Of a stretch of 64,000 nucleotides of DNA, positions 1-9,300 are shown in pieces. This DNA comes from Oligosphaera ethanolica (lineage in GTDB: Bacteria > Verrucomicrobiota > Lentisphaeria > Oligosphaerales > Oligosphaeraceae). The notes under the pieces were generated by a model. The model searched no databases. It saw only the letters and a list, made by a program, of their open reading frames with translations, and was not told the DNA's origin. A program made the position numbers and the translations under genes. The DNA is taken from positions 5,182,227 to 5,246,226 of the forward strand of contig NZ_JAUSVL010000001.1 of the NCBI RefSeq assembly GCF_030814695.1, in the 5' to 3' direction. The stretch's first letter is position 1. Each line of letters begins with the position of its first letter.

Positions 1-189
1 CACACTCCTTGCTCAAGCGCAACGCCAAACATCGCCACGGCATTGCCAGTGAATGGGATGGAAAAACATAAATGGACGGCCGGCCATCAAGCCGTATGCG
101 TCCGGGCGGTCGGCACGCTTAATATAATTAGCCATCGCCAAGCTGCCATGACCCACACCCCGAAAAGCCCAAAAAGCGTAATGCCTCAC

Positions 190-467
190 TCATTGATACC
201 GGCCGGTCCAAGGGACGCCAGGGACCGTGGGGACCAGTTGGCGGCGGCGCGCACTGTGGCGAGGACTCACGGACTCATGAGGCATGATCCCATGGATTGG
301 ACCGTGGGGACTTTCGGGACCACGGGGAATGACTCCCGACTTGTGGGACTGATTGGCCGACTTGTGGGACTCCTGGGAGCGCCGCCGTCCCGGCGGCATT
401 TGAGCGCTTTCGGTGCTCAAAACCTCAGCGAATGATCTTGTGCATGGTTACCAATCAACTCATCGCC
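190..467. repeat. Degenerate intergenic repeat copy (left end)
   Basis: There is no convincing gene in bases 1-499. Bases about 203-345 match the interior of the element at 26589-26911 and the inverted copy at 61731-62042; the shared core includes GGACTCATGAGGCATG and CCCATGGATTGGAC. Bases about 403-467 recur almost unchanged in inverted orientation at 11599-11661, with 38 of 40 bases identical across 428-467. Short open frames here are coincidental and resemble no protein family. Confidence 0.65.
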
Positions 468-499
468 GGCGATTGCCGCATGCTATGTGAAGAGCATTG

Positions 500-733
500 C
501 TCCTATGAAACCCGCTGCCGCAAAGGTCGGCGGAAATCAAGTTCGAATGGCTGGGCGGCAGCGGGCCGTGGGTTTCCTGCAAATTGTCCCCGGTGTTTAC
601 CCCACCGGAGTGGTTACTCCTATGAAACATGCTGCCGCAAAGGTCGGCGGAAATCAAGTTCGAATGGCTGGGCGGCGGCGGGCCGTGGGTTTCCTGCAAA
701 TTGTCCCCGGTGTTTACCCCACCGGAGTGGTTA
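500..733. repeat. Two tandem 117-bp repeat units
   Basis: Two head-to-tail units start with CTCCTATGAAAC at 500 and 617, exactly 117 bp apart. Each ends in a hairpin of the type CCCCGGTG-loop-CACCGG. The second unit runs into TTACCGATTACG, close to the terminal motif of the inverted-repeat elements elsewhere. The same unit recurs at 861 and twice at 62032-62265. Open frames crossing the units follow the repeat period and are not credible genes. Confidence 0.85.
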
Positions 734-758
734 CTTACCGATTACGTCTCGCGGCCGT

Positions 759-781
759 GGAGTGGGCGTCTCGCCCACTCC
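759..781. repeat. Perfect 10-bp hairpin between 117-bp repeat units
   Basis: GGAGTGGGCG at 759-768 pairs perfectly with CGCCCACTCC at 772-781 across a three-base loop. It lies in the 127-bp spacer between the second and third 117-bp units. No T-run follows, so it is not a clear terminator. Confidence 0.5.
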
Positions 782-860
782 GACAAGACGGCTCAATAAA
801 CCGTCCTCGTCATCCACGCCGACCGTACCCGGCCCGTCTCCCCCGCCGCATGAATAGTTA

Positions 861-977
861 CTCCTATGAAACCCGCTGCCGCAAAGGTCGGCGGAAATCA
901 AGTTCGAATGGCTGGGCGGCAGCGGGCCGTGGGTTTCCTGCAAATTGTCCCCGGTGTTTTTCCCACCGGGGTGTACA
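861..977. repeat. Third 117-bp repeat unit
   Basis: This is a single further copy of the 117-bp unit. It ends GTGTACACTGACCGATTAC, the same boundary as the array at 62032-62265. The TGACCGATTAC end is identical to the outer bases of the right-hand terminal inverted repeat at 38441-38462. Confidence 0.85.
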
Positions 978-1024
978 CTGACCGATTACTGGAAGGTGCG
1001 ATGGCCATCGCCGTTCGCCCCACC

Positions 1025-1636
1025 TCAACGGAAGCACTCTTCTCGGGCTATGGCGATAAAAGGCAGTTCGCGAAAACGCTCACCTACATCCAGGCCGTAG
1101 CCCACCAGCCAGCGATCAGGCGCCCGAACGCCAACGTAATCCACCCGAAACGACGCCCGCAAGGACCGCACCGCCGCCGAAGGATGCACAAGCTCCTTCT
1201 CCAGAAAAACCGCCGTGCGCACGGACGCCGCGCCGGCTTCGGCGAGAAAATAGCGTTTAAGCGCCGAGAGGGTGAAGCCCTGGTCGAGCACATCATCCAC
1301 CAGCAACACCTGTTCGCCAGCAACCTTGCCGGTAAAGCTCTCAATACGCACGGCGCGTTCAGCATCATCTGGGCCTTTCATGCCGCTGCCGTAGGTGCTA
1401 GCGCGAATGAAGTCGACCCGGACGTCATTCATGCCAGCCGCCTGCAACGCCCGCGCCAGGTCACTGGCGAAGAAGCAGGCGCCTTTCAGAATGGCCACCA
1501 GGCACAAACGCGTCGCAGCATCGTAGTCGCGGCGAATCGCCACAGCCAGCGCCGCGACCCGTCCGGCAATCGCTTCGCGGTCGAGAAACACGCTTTCCAG
1601 GCAGGGATAGCGCTCAAGCAAGCCAATGTCACTCAT
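1025..1636 (-). CDS. hpt: Hypoxanthine-type phosphoribosyltransferase
   Basis: A cytoplasmic purine salvage enzyme of about 203 residues that would transfer a phosphoribosyl group from PRPP to hypoxanthine or guanine. The PRPP-binding motif is visible as VLLVDDVLDQGFTL in the middle of the protein, preceded by the flexible-loop region ASTYGSGM and followed by VDYVGVRAPDRWLVGYGLD, which is typical of the family's C-terminus. The open frame extends upstream into the preceding gene, but ATG at 1636 is preceded by AGAGG at suitable spacing and gives the normal family length. It lies 62 bp downstream of the penicillin-binding protein gene on the same strand and may be co-transcribed. Exact base preference cannot be read from the sequence. 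Confidence 0.9.
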   Translation of the reverse strand: MSDIGLLERYPCLESVFLDREAIAGRVAALAVAIRRDYDAATRLCLVAILKGACFFASDLARALQAAGMNDVRVDFIRASTYGSGMKGPDDAERAVRIESFTGKVAGEQVLLVDDVLDQGFTLSALKRYFLAEAGAASVRTAVFLEKELVHPSAAVRSLRASFRVDYVGVRAPDRWLVGYGLDVGERFRELPFIAIAREECFR

Positions 1637-1698
1637 GATATCAATCCTCTTTGCAGTGTCGAATATCGCCACGCACGTCCGAGCCGGCGCCAGCCGGG

Positions 1699-3528
1699 TC
1701 AGTCCAGGTCCTCGCCAGCGCTCAGCCATTCGCGGAAGAAGCGCGCCGCGATGGGCGCGGCGGTACGGCCGCCTGAATCGCCTTTTTCGATCAGACAAGC
1801 CAGCGCATAACGTGGCTCCGGCAGAGGCCCATAGCAGATGATCCAGGTGTTGTGATGGCGATTGGCTTTCGGCCCGACTTCGGCTGTGCCAGTCTTACCC
1901 GCCAGGGGTATGCCCGCGTCGCGCAATTCCTTGGCTGAACCATAGTCGGCGGCAACCGCATTTTCCATGCCCTGCTGCACCAGCCGCAGGTGTTCCGGAG
2001 AAGCCGGCAGGCGATGGCGGATCACCACTGGCGTGTTGTTCACGACCTTGCCGTCCGCACTGACGACGTTCTGCACCAAGTATGGCCGCAGGAGCTTACC
2101 GCCGTTGGCCAGCGCCGCGGTGAACATCGCCGCCTGCAAGGGCGTTATTTCAATGCCGCCCTGCCCGATGGACACAAAAGCCGTGTCAATCACCACCCAT
2201 GGCCGCCGCCAGTGCCGCAAAGCCATGTCCCGCGATGGAATGATGCCAGCGTAGCGCTCCGCCAGGTCAAACCCGCTCTTTTCGCCCACGCCTGCGGCTG
2301 CATACATGGGATTGAGTACGTCAATGCCGGTTTCAACGCCTGCGTGGATGAAGTACGGGTTGCAGGAGACGGTGATGGCCTCCAGCAAATCCAGCGGGCC
2401 ATGACCATAACGCCGGGCGCAACGAATGGGGTGATCACCTACCATGTAGCGGCCTGTGCAATCATATATCTCATCCGGCGTGATTGCCCCCTTCGCCAGC
2501 GCTGCCAGCGCCACCAGCGGCTTGACGATGGACCCCGGCGTATACAACCCATTCACCGCGCGATTGAGCAGGGGCAGATTCTCCTCGTCAACGGACAACA
2601 GCGCATAGTGGTTGCGGTCAGTTACGGACAGGTCATAGGTCGGCGCCGACGCCATGGCCAGCACGCCCCCAGTATGAATGTCGACCACCACCAGCGCGCC
2701 GCTGTAGCCTCGCAGCGCCCGATCAGCAACGCGCTGCGCCCGGGAATCAATGCTCAGATGCAGATCGTGGCCATTTAGCGCCGGCTGTGCCTCACCGATA
2801 TCGTCGTGAATGTAGCCCATGGTGTCCACCCGCACCAGACGCATGCCGGGTTTACCGGCAAGCGCCTGGTCGTAGGCGGCCTCCAGACCGGACAGGCCCC
2901 GCAATTCGTCCTTCGCATAACTGCGCGAATACATGTCGTTGAGGTCGATAGTGCGCGGCTTCTCCCACACCGCGACCCCGAGAATCTGCGAGGCCACCGC
3001 CGGGAAAGGATAGCTCCGTTCAATGCGGGGCACCAGCTCCACGCCGGAAATGAGCGGCATGAGCTCGGCCAGCCGGGCGCGTTCAAGAGCGTTCAGGTCC
3101 GTAAATACCCGCAACGGCAAGGCCGGCGTCATGCGAACGTGCTGGGCCAGCATGTCCGCAGTCAGGGGATTCTCGCATTCCATCAGCGCGGCCAGCCGCA
3201 TAGCGGTCGCCAGGACGTGGGCCTTCGTCCGCCGGCTGCGACCCGGCTGACGCATTTCGGCCAGGTGGAAAACGACGTCGTAGTGGCTGGTGTTGTCGGT
3301 CAGAACCTTGCCGTCGGCAGCAAAAATCCGACCACGCACGGGATTGTCCCATATCGGCCGCACGCATTGCCGCTGAGTTTGCCGGAGATGCTCAGGGCCC
3401 TGCCGCACCTGCACCTGCCACAAGCGCAGCACCAGGAGCAGCAGAGGAAAGACCATCAGACCCGCGCCCTGGAGAACCCGGCGGCGCAGCAGGCTCTGCC
3501 GATCCTCATTGTTCATCGCTGAGCGCAT
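1699..3528 (-). CDS. mrdA: Penicillin-binding protein 2 (class B, transpeptidase)
   Basis: A class B penicillin-binding protein of 609 residues that cross-links peptidoglycan during cell elongation. An N-terminal membrane anchor lies at about residues 18-40, followed by the dimerisation region with RGRIFAADGKVL. The transpeptidase motifs are all present: SIVK at 333-336, SCN at 388-390 and KTG at 545-547. The ATG at 3528 has GAGGA eight bases upstream; a second ATG at 3516 is also possible. The start overlaps the end of the MreD-like gene by about 23 bp, so translation is probably coupled. The order mreD-mrdA is typical of the elongasome cluster and supports the PBP2 assignment over the division enzyme PBP3. 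Confidence 0.93.
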   Translation of the reverse strand: MRSAMNNEDRQSLLRRRVLQGAGLMVFPLLLLVLRLWQVQVRQGPEHLRQTQRQCVRPIWDNPVRGRIFAADGKVLTDNTSHYDVVFHLAEMRQPGRSRRTKAHVLATAMRLAALMECENPLTADMLAQHVRMTPALPLRVFTDLNALERARLAELMPLISGVELVPRIERSYPFPAVASQILGVAVWEKPRTIDLNDMYSRSYAKDELRGLSGLEAAYDQALAGKPGMRLVRVDTMGYIHDDIGEAQPALNGHDLHLSIDSRAQRVADRALRGYSGALVVVDIHTGGVLAMASAPTYDLSVTDRNHYALLSVDEENLPLLNRAVNGLYTPGSIVKPLVALAALAKGAITPDEIYDCTGRYMVGDHPIRCARRYGHGPLDLLEAITVSCNPYFIHAGVETGIDVLNPMYAAAGVGEKSGFDLAERYAGIIPSRDMALRHWRRPWVVIDTAFVSIGQGGIEITPLQAAMFTAALANGGKLLRPYLVQNVVSADGKVVNNTPVVIRHRLPASPEHLRLVQQGMENAVAADYGSAKELRDAGIPLAGKTGTAEVGPKANRHHNTWIICYGPLPEPRYALACLIEKGDSGGRTAAPIAARFFREWLSAGEDLD

Positions 3529-4078
3529 CCTTGCCGTCCTCTTCTAAAACATGGTCATGCGGTGTTACCCGCGAATAACGGCGTAATGCCAAGAACCGCG
3601 CCACGCCATCCAAAACCAGACAGGACAGCGGCAGCAATATCATCCCCCACAGCACATTCTCCAGAACATAAAACAACACTTGGCCAGGCTGTGACAAAAC
3701 CGCGTGCCCCTGCAGTAATTGCCCGCCAACCACCGCCAGGCTGGCCAGCAGACCAACGCCCGCGCCAGGCAAGGCCTGAACCAGCGGCGTCTTCAACTCG
3801 CCCGAAAAACACCACATCCGCCCACCAAACAACACCAGCGGCATGATCAGCACATGCGGCGGCACAACCCGCGCAAAACAAAGGTCAAGAGCCAGACCCG
3901 CCGCCATATAGGGCAACAACAGCGGACGCCAATGCCGCAATACCGCAAAATAAAACCCTGCCACCGCCAATACCGGCATGGCAAAGCCGCTGCCGCCCGC
4001 AAGCAACTCCAACAACGCCGCCAGCAACAACACGATGATCAGCCACAACCAAAACACCTTCACCGCTCCTATTTCCAT
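3506..4078 (-). CDS. mreD: MreD-like membrane protein (rod-shape determination)
   Basis: A very hydrophobic protein of about 190 residues with several predicted membrane segments, for example WLWLIIVLLLAALLELLAGG near the start and VLWGMILLPLSCLVLDGVA near the end. MreD proteins are small polytopic elongasome components that diverge strongly in sequence, so the name rests on topology, length and the position directly upstream of and overlapping mrdA. The chosen start is ATG at 4078; no good ribosome-binding site is visible. The frame stays open into the upstream 9-bp minisatellite, where a TTG at 4117 would add LIGLIGLIG in frame. The mreB and mreC genes that usually precede it are not seen upstream. 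Confidence 0.65.
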   Translation of the reverse strand: MEIGAVKVFWLWLIIVLLLAALLELLAGGSGFAMPVLAVAGFYFAVLRHWRPLLLPYMAAGLALDLCFARVVPPHVLIMPLVLFGGRMWCFSGELKTPLVQALPGAGVGLLASLAVVGGQLLQGHAVLSQPGQVLFYVLENVLWGMILLPLSCLVLDGVARFLALRRYSRVTPHDHVLEEDGKDALSDEQ

Positions 4079-4079
4079 T

Positions 4080-4251
4080 ATGATCAGACCGATCAGACCG
4101 ATCAGACCGATCAGCAATCCGATCCGTCCGATCCGTCCGATCCGTCCGATCCGTCCGATCCGTCAGCGATAAAGGACAGAAGATCAGACCGATCAGCAAT
4201 CCGATCCGTCCGATCCGTCCGATCCGTCCGATCCGTCCGATCCGTCCGATT
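4080..4251. repeat. 9-bp minisatellite (GATCAGACC / GATCCGTCC units)
   Basis: Two blocks of 9-bp units are separated by a short unique stretch (about 4168-4186). Each block starts with GATCAGACC units, passes through GATCAGCAATCC and continues with five or six GATCCGTCC units. The block structure is therefore itself duplicated. It abuts the start of the MreD-like gene. Related units occur at 12045-12116 and, in frame, at 13284-13331. Confidence 0.9.
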
Positions 4252-4410
4252 TCTACGCGAAGTAACATAAACCCTCGCGAGCCAATCCCACAGCGCTGTT
4301 TTGCGTGTTATATTTGCAGCTTGCATTTTTCGTCCCGTCGTCTGGCTCTGAGACACGCCGATGACCACATGGCTTCCGAGCTTATTCGCACAAATATCCT
4401 GCATCTACAC

Positions 4411-5004
4411 ATGACAGCACCTTCATCATATCGACCTTACACCAGCCGTTTCTGTGCCGCATCACGTCTCTTCTTGCTCTTGGCGCTCCTGTTCACCGCC
4501 GTGCCATTCCTGCGCGCCGGCAGCGCGCCAAACGAAGACCCCGCTGTGACCGCGGCACCAACAGCGCCTTCACCTACCCCCGCGCCTGTGGCGCCTGCCA
4601 ACAGCCGTGAGTCGGCCAAGCCCCCCGCCGCGCTGGAAAAGCTCTCGGCCATGGATTTGGAGGCGCTGGAGTTTGGCGACGAGGGTTTTGACTGGCGCCA
4701 CGACTGGTGGAAATATCTGATCATGGTGTTTGCGTCCTTGCTGGCCCTGTTTCTTTTTTTGTTGCTGGCGCGCATGCTTTTTTCGCTGGTGTTAAGCCTG
4801 GCCTGCCTGCTGATCAGCCTGCTCGGCTCGCTGATCTTGTCGCCGCTGTTCACCTCGCGTCTTGACCAGTACATCAGCACGCCGCTCTTCGGAGTAGTCA
4901 CGACGCGGCACCTCGCCCTGGGCCTAAGTTTTGTCCTCTGCTATATGGTCACGTCGCTGATCATGCGCCTGGCCTATCACCCCAAGCCCGGCGGCAAGAA
5001 ATAA
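4411..5004 (+). CDS. Hypothetical membrane protein with signal peptide
   Basis: A protein of about 197 residues from the ATG at 4411. It has an N-terminal hydrophobic stretch (LFLLLALLFTAVPFLRAGS) that looks like a signal peptide, and a proline/alanine/threonine-rich linker (TAAPTAPSPTPAPVAPA). A strongly hydrophobic C-terminal half follows, with two to four membrane segments (LIMVFASLLALFLFLLLARM, LVLSLACLLISLLGSLIL, and a last one near the C-terminus). It ends with a basic tail HPKPGGKK. I do not recognise a family. The frame extends upstream to 4321, but the shorter start places the signal sequence normally. The next gene follows after 31 bp, so the two may be co-transcribed. Confidence 0.6.
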   Translation: MTAPSSYRPYTSRFCAASRLFLLLALLFTAVPFLRAGSAPNEDPAVTAAPTAPSPTPAPVAPANSRESAKPPAALEKLSAMDLEALEFGDEGFDWRHDWWKYLIMVFASLLALFLFLLLARMLFSLVLSLACLLISLLGSLILSPLFTSRLDQYISTPLFGVVTTRHLALGLSFVLCYMVTSLIMRLAYHPKPGGKK

Positions 5005-5035
5005 GCGGCGCAGCGGCCTCTTTACGCCCATCATC

Positions 5036-6283
5036 ATGCCCAATACGACCACCAGCACAGTCAGCATCATTCCCCTCGACAGCTACGACGACCCGGCAGC
5101 CGTCCAGGCCGCCTTGCGCGATGGCCTGCAGCCCTTCGGTGGCATGGCCGGCATCGTGCAACCCGGACAACGCGTGCTGCTCAAGCCCAATTTGGTCGCC
5201 CCCGCAAAGCCCCACCTGGCCGTCACCACCCACCCCGAAATTCTCCGCGCCGTCATCCGCCTGGTCAAAGAAGCCGGCGGCACGGTCGGCGTGGGCGACG
5301 GCCCAGGCGTCGGCGATACCCGCAGCGCCGCCAAGGGCTCCGGGCTGCTGGACGTCATCAACGCCGAAGGCGCCGAACTACGCGAATTCTCGGCCACCCA
5401 CGCATTTTACAACGAACACAATCGCCTGGCCAAGCGCATCGACCTCACCAGTCAGCTCCTGGATACCGATGTACTTATCACCCTGCCAAAACTCAAAACC
5501 CACGCTCAAATGGCCTACACCGGCGCCCTGAAAAACCAATTCGGCCTCATCCCCGGCTCGGCCAAAGGCCAGTTCCACTTCCGTTTTCAGAACCGCGATC
5601 ACCTCGCGGATTTGATGATTGACATCAATCGCACGGCACGGCCTGCACTGGCCGTGATGGACGCCGTCATCGGCATGGAAGGCCCCGGCCCAAGCGGCGG
5701 CACGCCCCGCAAAATCGGCGCGCTGATCGTCGGCACGGACCTTACGGCGGTGGACGTCGTCTGCTGCGCACTCATTGGCCTGCATTCCCAAAGCGTGCCG
5801 GTCACCAACGCCGCCCGCCGCGCGGGCTACGGCGTCTGTGAGCTCGAAAGTATCACCATCCACGGCGCCAGCATTGAGTCCATGCGGGTGCCAGATTTCG
5901 ACCTCGTGCGCGCCCCCAGCAACATCATGCGCATTCTGCCTCTGCCCCGTTTTGTCCTGCACTGGCTGCGCCGGCAAGTCGCCCCCAAGCCCGTGATTAA
6001 TGCCGACCGCTGCATCCGTTGCGGCCGTTGCCGCGATGGTTGTCCCGTCACCCCGCCGGCCATCAACCCCATGCTTCCCCCAGAACAATCGCTGAACGAC
6101 CGCAGCTGCATCCGCTGCTACTGCTGCCATGAATTCTGCCCCGTCAAGGCCATCGACCTCAAACGCAGTCTCCTGGACCGCATTTTCCACCTCAACGCGC
6201 TGTGCAATTTTGGCTCCAGAATGCTGGGCCGGCTAGTCGTTCTCGCCGACTGGCGCAACCTGCGCCGCCACCCCAAATCGTGA
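5036..6283 (+). CDS. DUF362 protein with C-terminal 2x[4Fe-4S] ferredoxin domain
   Basis: A 415-residue protein. The N-terminal 290 residues match the DUF362 family, with VLLKPNLV near residue 48, a glycine-rich GDGPGVGDT segment near 90 and LPKLKTHAQMAYTGALKN near 150. The C-terminus has two ferredoxin-type cluster motifs, CIRCGRCRDGCPV at about 325 and CIRCYCCHEFCPV at about 357, each able to hold a [4Fe-4S] cluster. Proteins with this architecture are annotated as iron-sulfur cluster-binding proteins of unknown substrate. A cytoplasmic electron-transfer role is an inference. There is no evident Shine-Dalgarno before the ATG. Confidence 0.85.
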   Translation: MPNTTTSTVSIIPLDSYDDPAAVQAALRDGLQPFGGMAGIVQPGQRVLLKPNLVAPAKPHLAVTTHPEILRAVIRLVKEAGGTVGVGDGPGVGDTRSAAKGSGLLDVINAEGAELREFSATHAFYNEHNRLAKRIDLTSQLLDTDVLITLPKLKTHAQMAYTGALKNQFGLIPGSAKGQFHFRFQNRDHLADLMIDINRTARPALAVMDAVIGMEGPGPSGGTPRKIGALIVGTDLTAVDVVCCALIGLHSQSVPVTNAARRAGYGVCELESITIHGASIESMRVPDFDLVRAPSNIMRILPLPRFVLHWLRRQVAPKPVINADRCIRCGRCRDGCPVTPPAINPMLPPEQSLNDRSCIRCYCCHEFCPVKAIDLKRSLLDRIFHLNALCNFGSRMLGRLVVLADWRNLRRHPKS

Positions 6284-6343
6284 CCGCGCACAACCAAGCG
6301 CAGTTATCCAGTCGTTTCTCGCCCCCATGAGTGATCTGCCAAA

Positions 6344-9300
6344 ATGAATTTTTCACGACTCAGTTATCCGCCATCTCCGCCGCCGTGGTTGGCGCGGTGG
6401 CCTTCCGAAACGGCTATCAACGCCCTCTTCAGCACGGGCATCCAACGCGCCAGTCTAAGCTCCCTCAACCGCGAAGACGATGCGGATTTTCAGTGGGACG
6501 ACCATCAGCTGCGTATGCGCCTCGGCAATCAGTCCACCTCCTGGACTCTCGCCAACGGCCAGTGGCAACAAAAATGCAGCTGCGGATACATCAATCCGAC
6601 CTGCATCCACGCCTTCGCCACCCACGTCCTGCTCAAAATCATCTGCCGCCGCGAACAATGGCCACTGCCCGGGCCTGATGGCGCCAAAGCCACCGCCGCC
6701 GCCAACACCGGCGGCAACGCTCCCCTAACACGCATCGGCGCCACCACGCAGCGGCTGCGACAGGAATCCTTCGGCAACTTCTTCCAAGATCAGGATCAGC
6801 GGCCCCGCAGCGGTCGCCCCTGCGAGCTCGAAATCGAAGCGGACTTCCTCCACGAGCCCGGCAAAGTCGGCATGCGCTTCTATGCCAAAGACGAGGGCAT
6901 GCGCCAGCTGTTGTCCCTCAGCGCCCTGCGCAACGCCGGCTTCCAACTCACCCAACATCAACCGCCATCGCGACTCTGGCCCGACAAAGACCAGCTGTTC
7001 CTGCGCTGGCTCTTCCCCATCCTCAAAAAACTCCGCTTCAACGACCTCAATCTCAAGATGCACAAGCTCGACGAAGAAGAATTCCGCGCCTGGCTCAGCC
7101 GCTGGCGCGACGTCCCCGGACGCTTCCTCGACCGCGCCACCCAGGAATTCGTCAAGCCCGGTGGTTTCAGCACGCCGGTGGATTTCAGCATTGAGCTGCA
7201 GGATCAGGGCGAGTGGGTGCTCATCGAAGCTCTGTTCCATCTCAGCGACGGCCGTCACCTGCGCTGCCACGAACTTCTCCAGGAATTCCCCGCCGACAGC
7301 CCGGCCGCCAGTATCACCAGACGTCAGATATTCAGCTTTCAACCACCCGTGCCCTGGGCCATCCTCAACGAGTACTTCGCCAAAAAGTCCCCGCGCATGC
7401 GCCGCGAGGCCATCAGCAGCCACCTCAAAGAGCTCATCAACGAACGTCTGGACATTGTCAGCGGCGACTGCGTCAGCAAGGAAGAAAGCGACGCCAGGGA
7501 CATCCGCGTCAACGCCCGCCAGGAAGGCGATGCCTTCGTGATCTCGGCGACCCTGGCCGGCGCCGCCCTGTCGCCGGACGCCACCCAGGCCCTCCCCGCT
7601 GACATCATTGAGCGCCAGGGCCGCTTCGTCATCCGTAGCAGCGGCGGTGCCCTGGTGCAGGCCCTGCAGCAGAGTCTGCGCGAACTGGCCGCGCACGGCA
7701 GCGTCAGCAATGACGCGGTACGCCTGCCGGCCACGGGCGAAAACGCCATGGCTCTGCGGGCCTTCTGGCGACAGCTGCCGGCAGCAATCGGCAAGCTCAA
7801 CGCCGCGCCGCTGCGCCAGCTCCTTGGCGACAACGCTGCCGAGCTACTACCCATGGTGGAAATGCGCGACCAGCGCGCCTTCGTCAGCGTCGATATTTCC
7901 TTTGCCGTCGGTGGCGCCCGCATCAGCGCGACCGAGCTCGCCCGCATCAGCCGCAGTCAACAGCCCGCCTTCCGCATCAGTTCGGGCGAATGGCTCAGCA
8001 TCGACCCGCAGAAAGCCGCCGCACTGCTCGTCGCCTGCCGCCAGGACGACTTCGCCGACTTCCAAGGCACCATGCTCCGCCGCGACGCCCAGGCAAAACT
8101 CCAGCAGCTGGTCAAGGACCCGCGCTTCAACGTCGCGCCAGCCAGCCGGTCGTTCTATGAGCAACTGCGCACCGAAGTCATCCCCGAACAGCCGTCACTG
8201 CCCCCCGAACTCGAACCGATTCTGCGCGCCTATCAGCGCGATGGCGTGCGCTTCCTCGCTGACCGCTGTCTCTGCGGCGCCGGCGCGATTCTCGCTGACG
8301 ACATGGGCCTGGGCAAGACTCTTCAGATCATCTCCCTCCTTGGTGCCTGGCAACGCCAAGCTCAGACCAGCGGCAAATCTTTCACCGCGCTGGTGGTCTG
8401 CCCGGCATCGGTCATCGGCGTCTGGCTGCAGCAGTCACAGCAATTCTGCCCTGACCTGCCCGTGCAGGCACTGCGCGGCACTCGCCGCGGCCGCGAAGCC
8501 ATCCTCGCCGAGAAAGGCAGCCGCGTCCTCGTCACCAACTATGGGCTGGTCCGCCAAGACATCGACATCCTCGCCGCCACGCCCTTCGATTTTGTCATTC
8601 TTGACGAAGCGCAGAACATCAAGAACCCCGCGGCGCAGGTCACCCAGGCCGTCAAGGCCCTCCAGACCAGCCAGCGCCTGGCGCTCACCGGCACGCCGCT
8701 GGAAAACCAGCTCAGCGACCTCTGGTCCATCATGGACTTCCTCAACCCCGGCCTCTTCGGCGATCTCGATCATTTCAACGACGCCTACAACGGCGGCAGC
8801 GACGGCCACGCCCGTCTCAGCCGACGCCTGGCACCCGTCATGCTCCGCCGTACCAAAGAACAGGTCGCCACCGAACTGCCGCCACGCATCGAAGAAGTCC
8901 TCCGCGTTGAAATGCCCCCCGAACAGCTCGAACTCTACAACCGCGCGCTGCTCTTCGCCCGGGAAAAACTCCAGGAACACGGCGCTGCCGATGTGCTGGC
9001 GTCCCTCACCCGCCTGCGCCAGATCTGCTGCCACGCTGAGCTTCTGCACAAAACGCCCAGCGATACGCCGTCGGCAAAGCTCGACTTGCTCCTTGAACAC
9101 CTGCAGGAACTCCATGGTAGCGGCCATTCTGCGCTGGTCTTCAGTCAATTCACCTCCATGCTCGACATCATCGCCCGCGAGCTGGACAAGCTGTCCATTC
9201 CCTACTACGTCATCACCGGCGAAACGCCGGTGGAGCAGCGCGCAAAACGCGTCGAAGCCTTCAGCTCTTCGCCGGAACCAGCGGTGTTCCTCCTCAGCCT

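Noticed and set aside
43-435. 130-codon frame at the left end
   Set aside because: It lies in repeat sequence, contains no protein-like pattern and has no ribosome-binding site.
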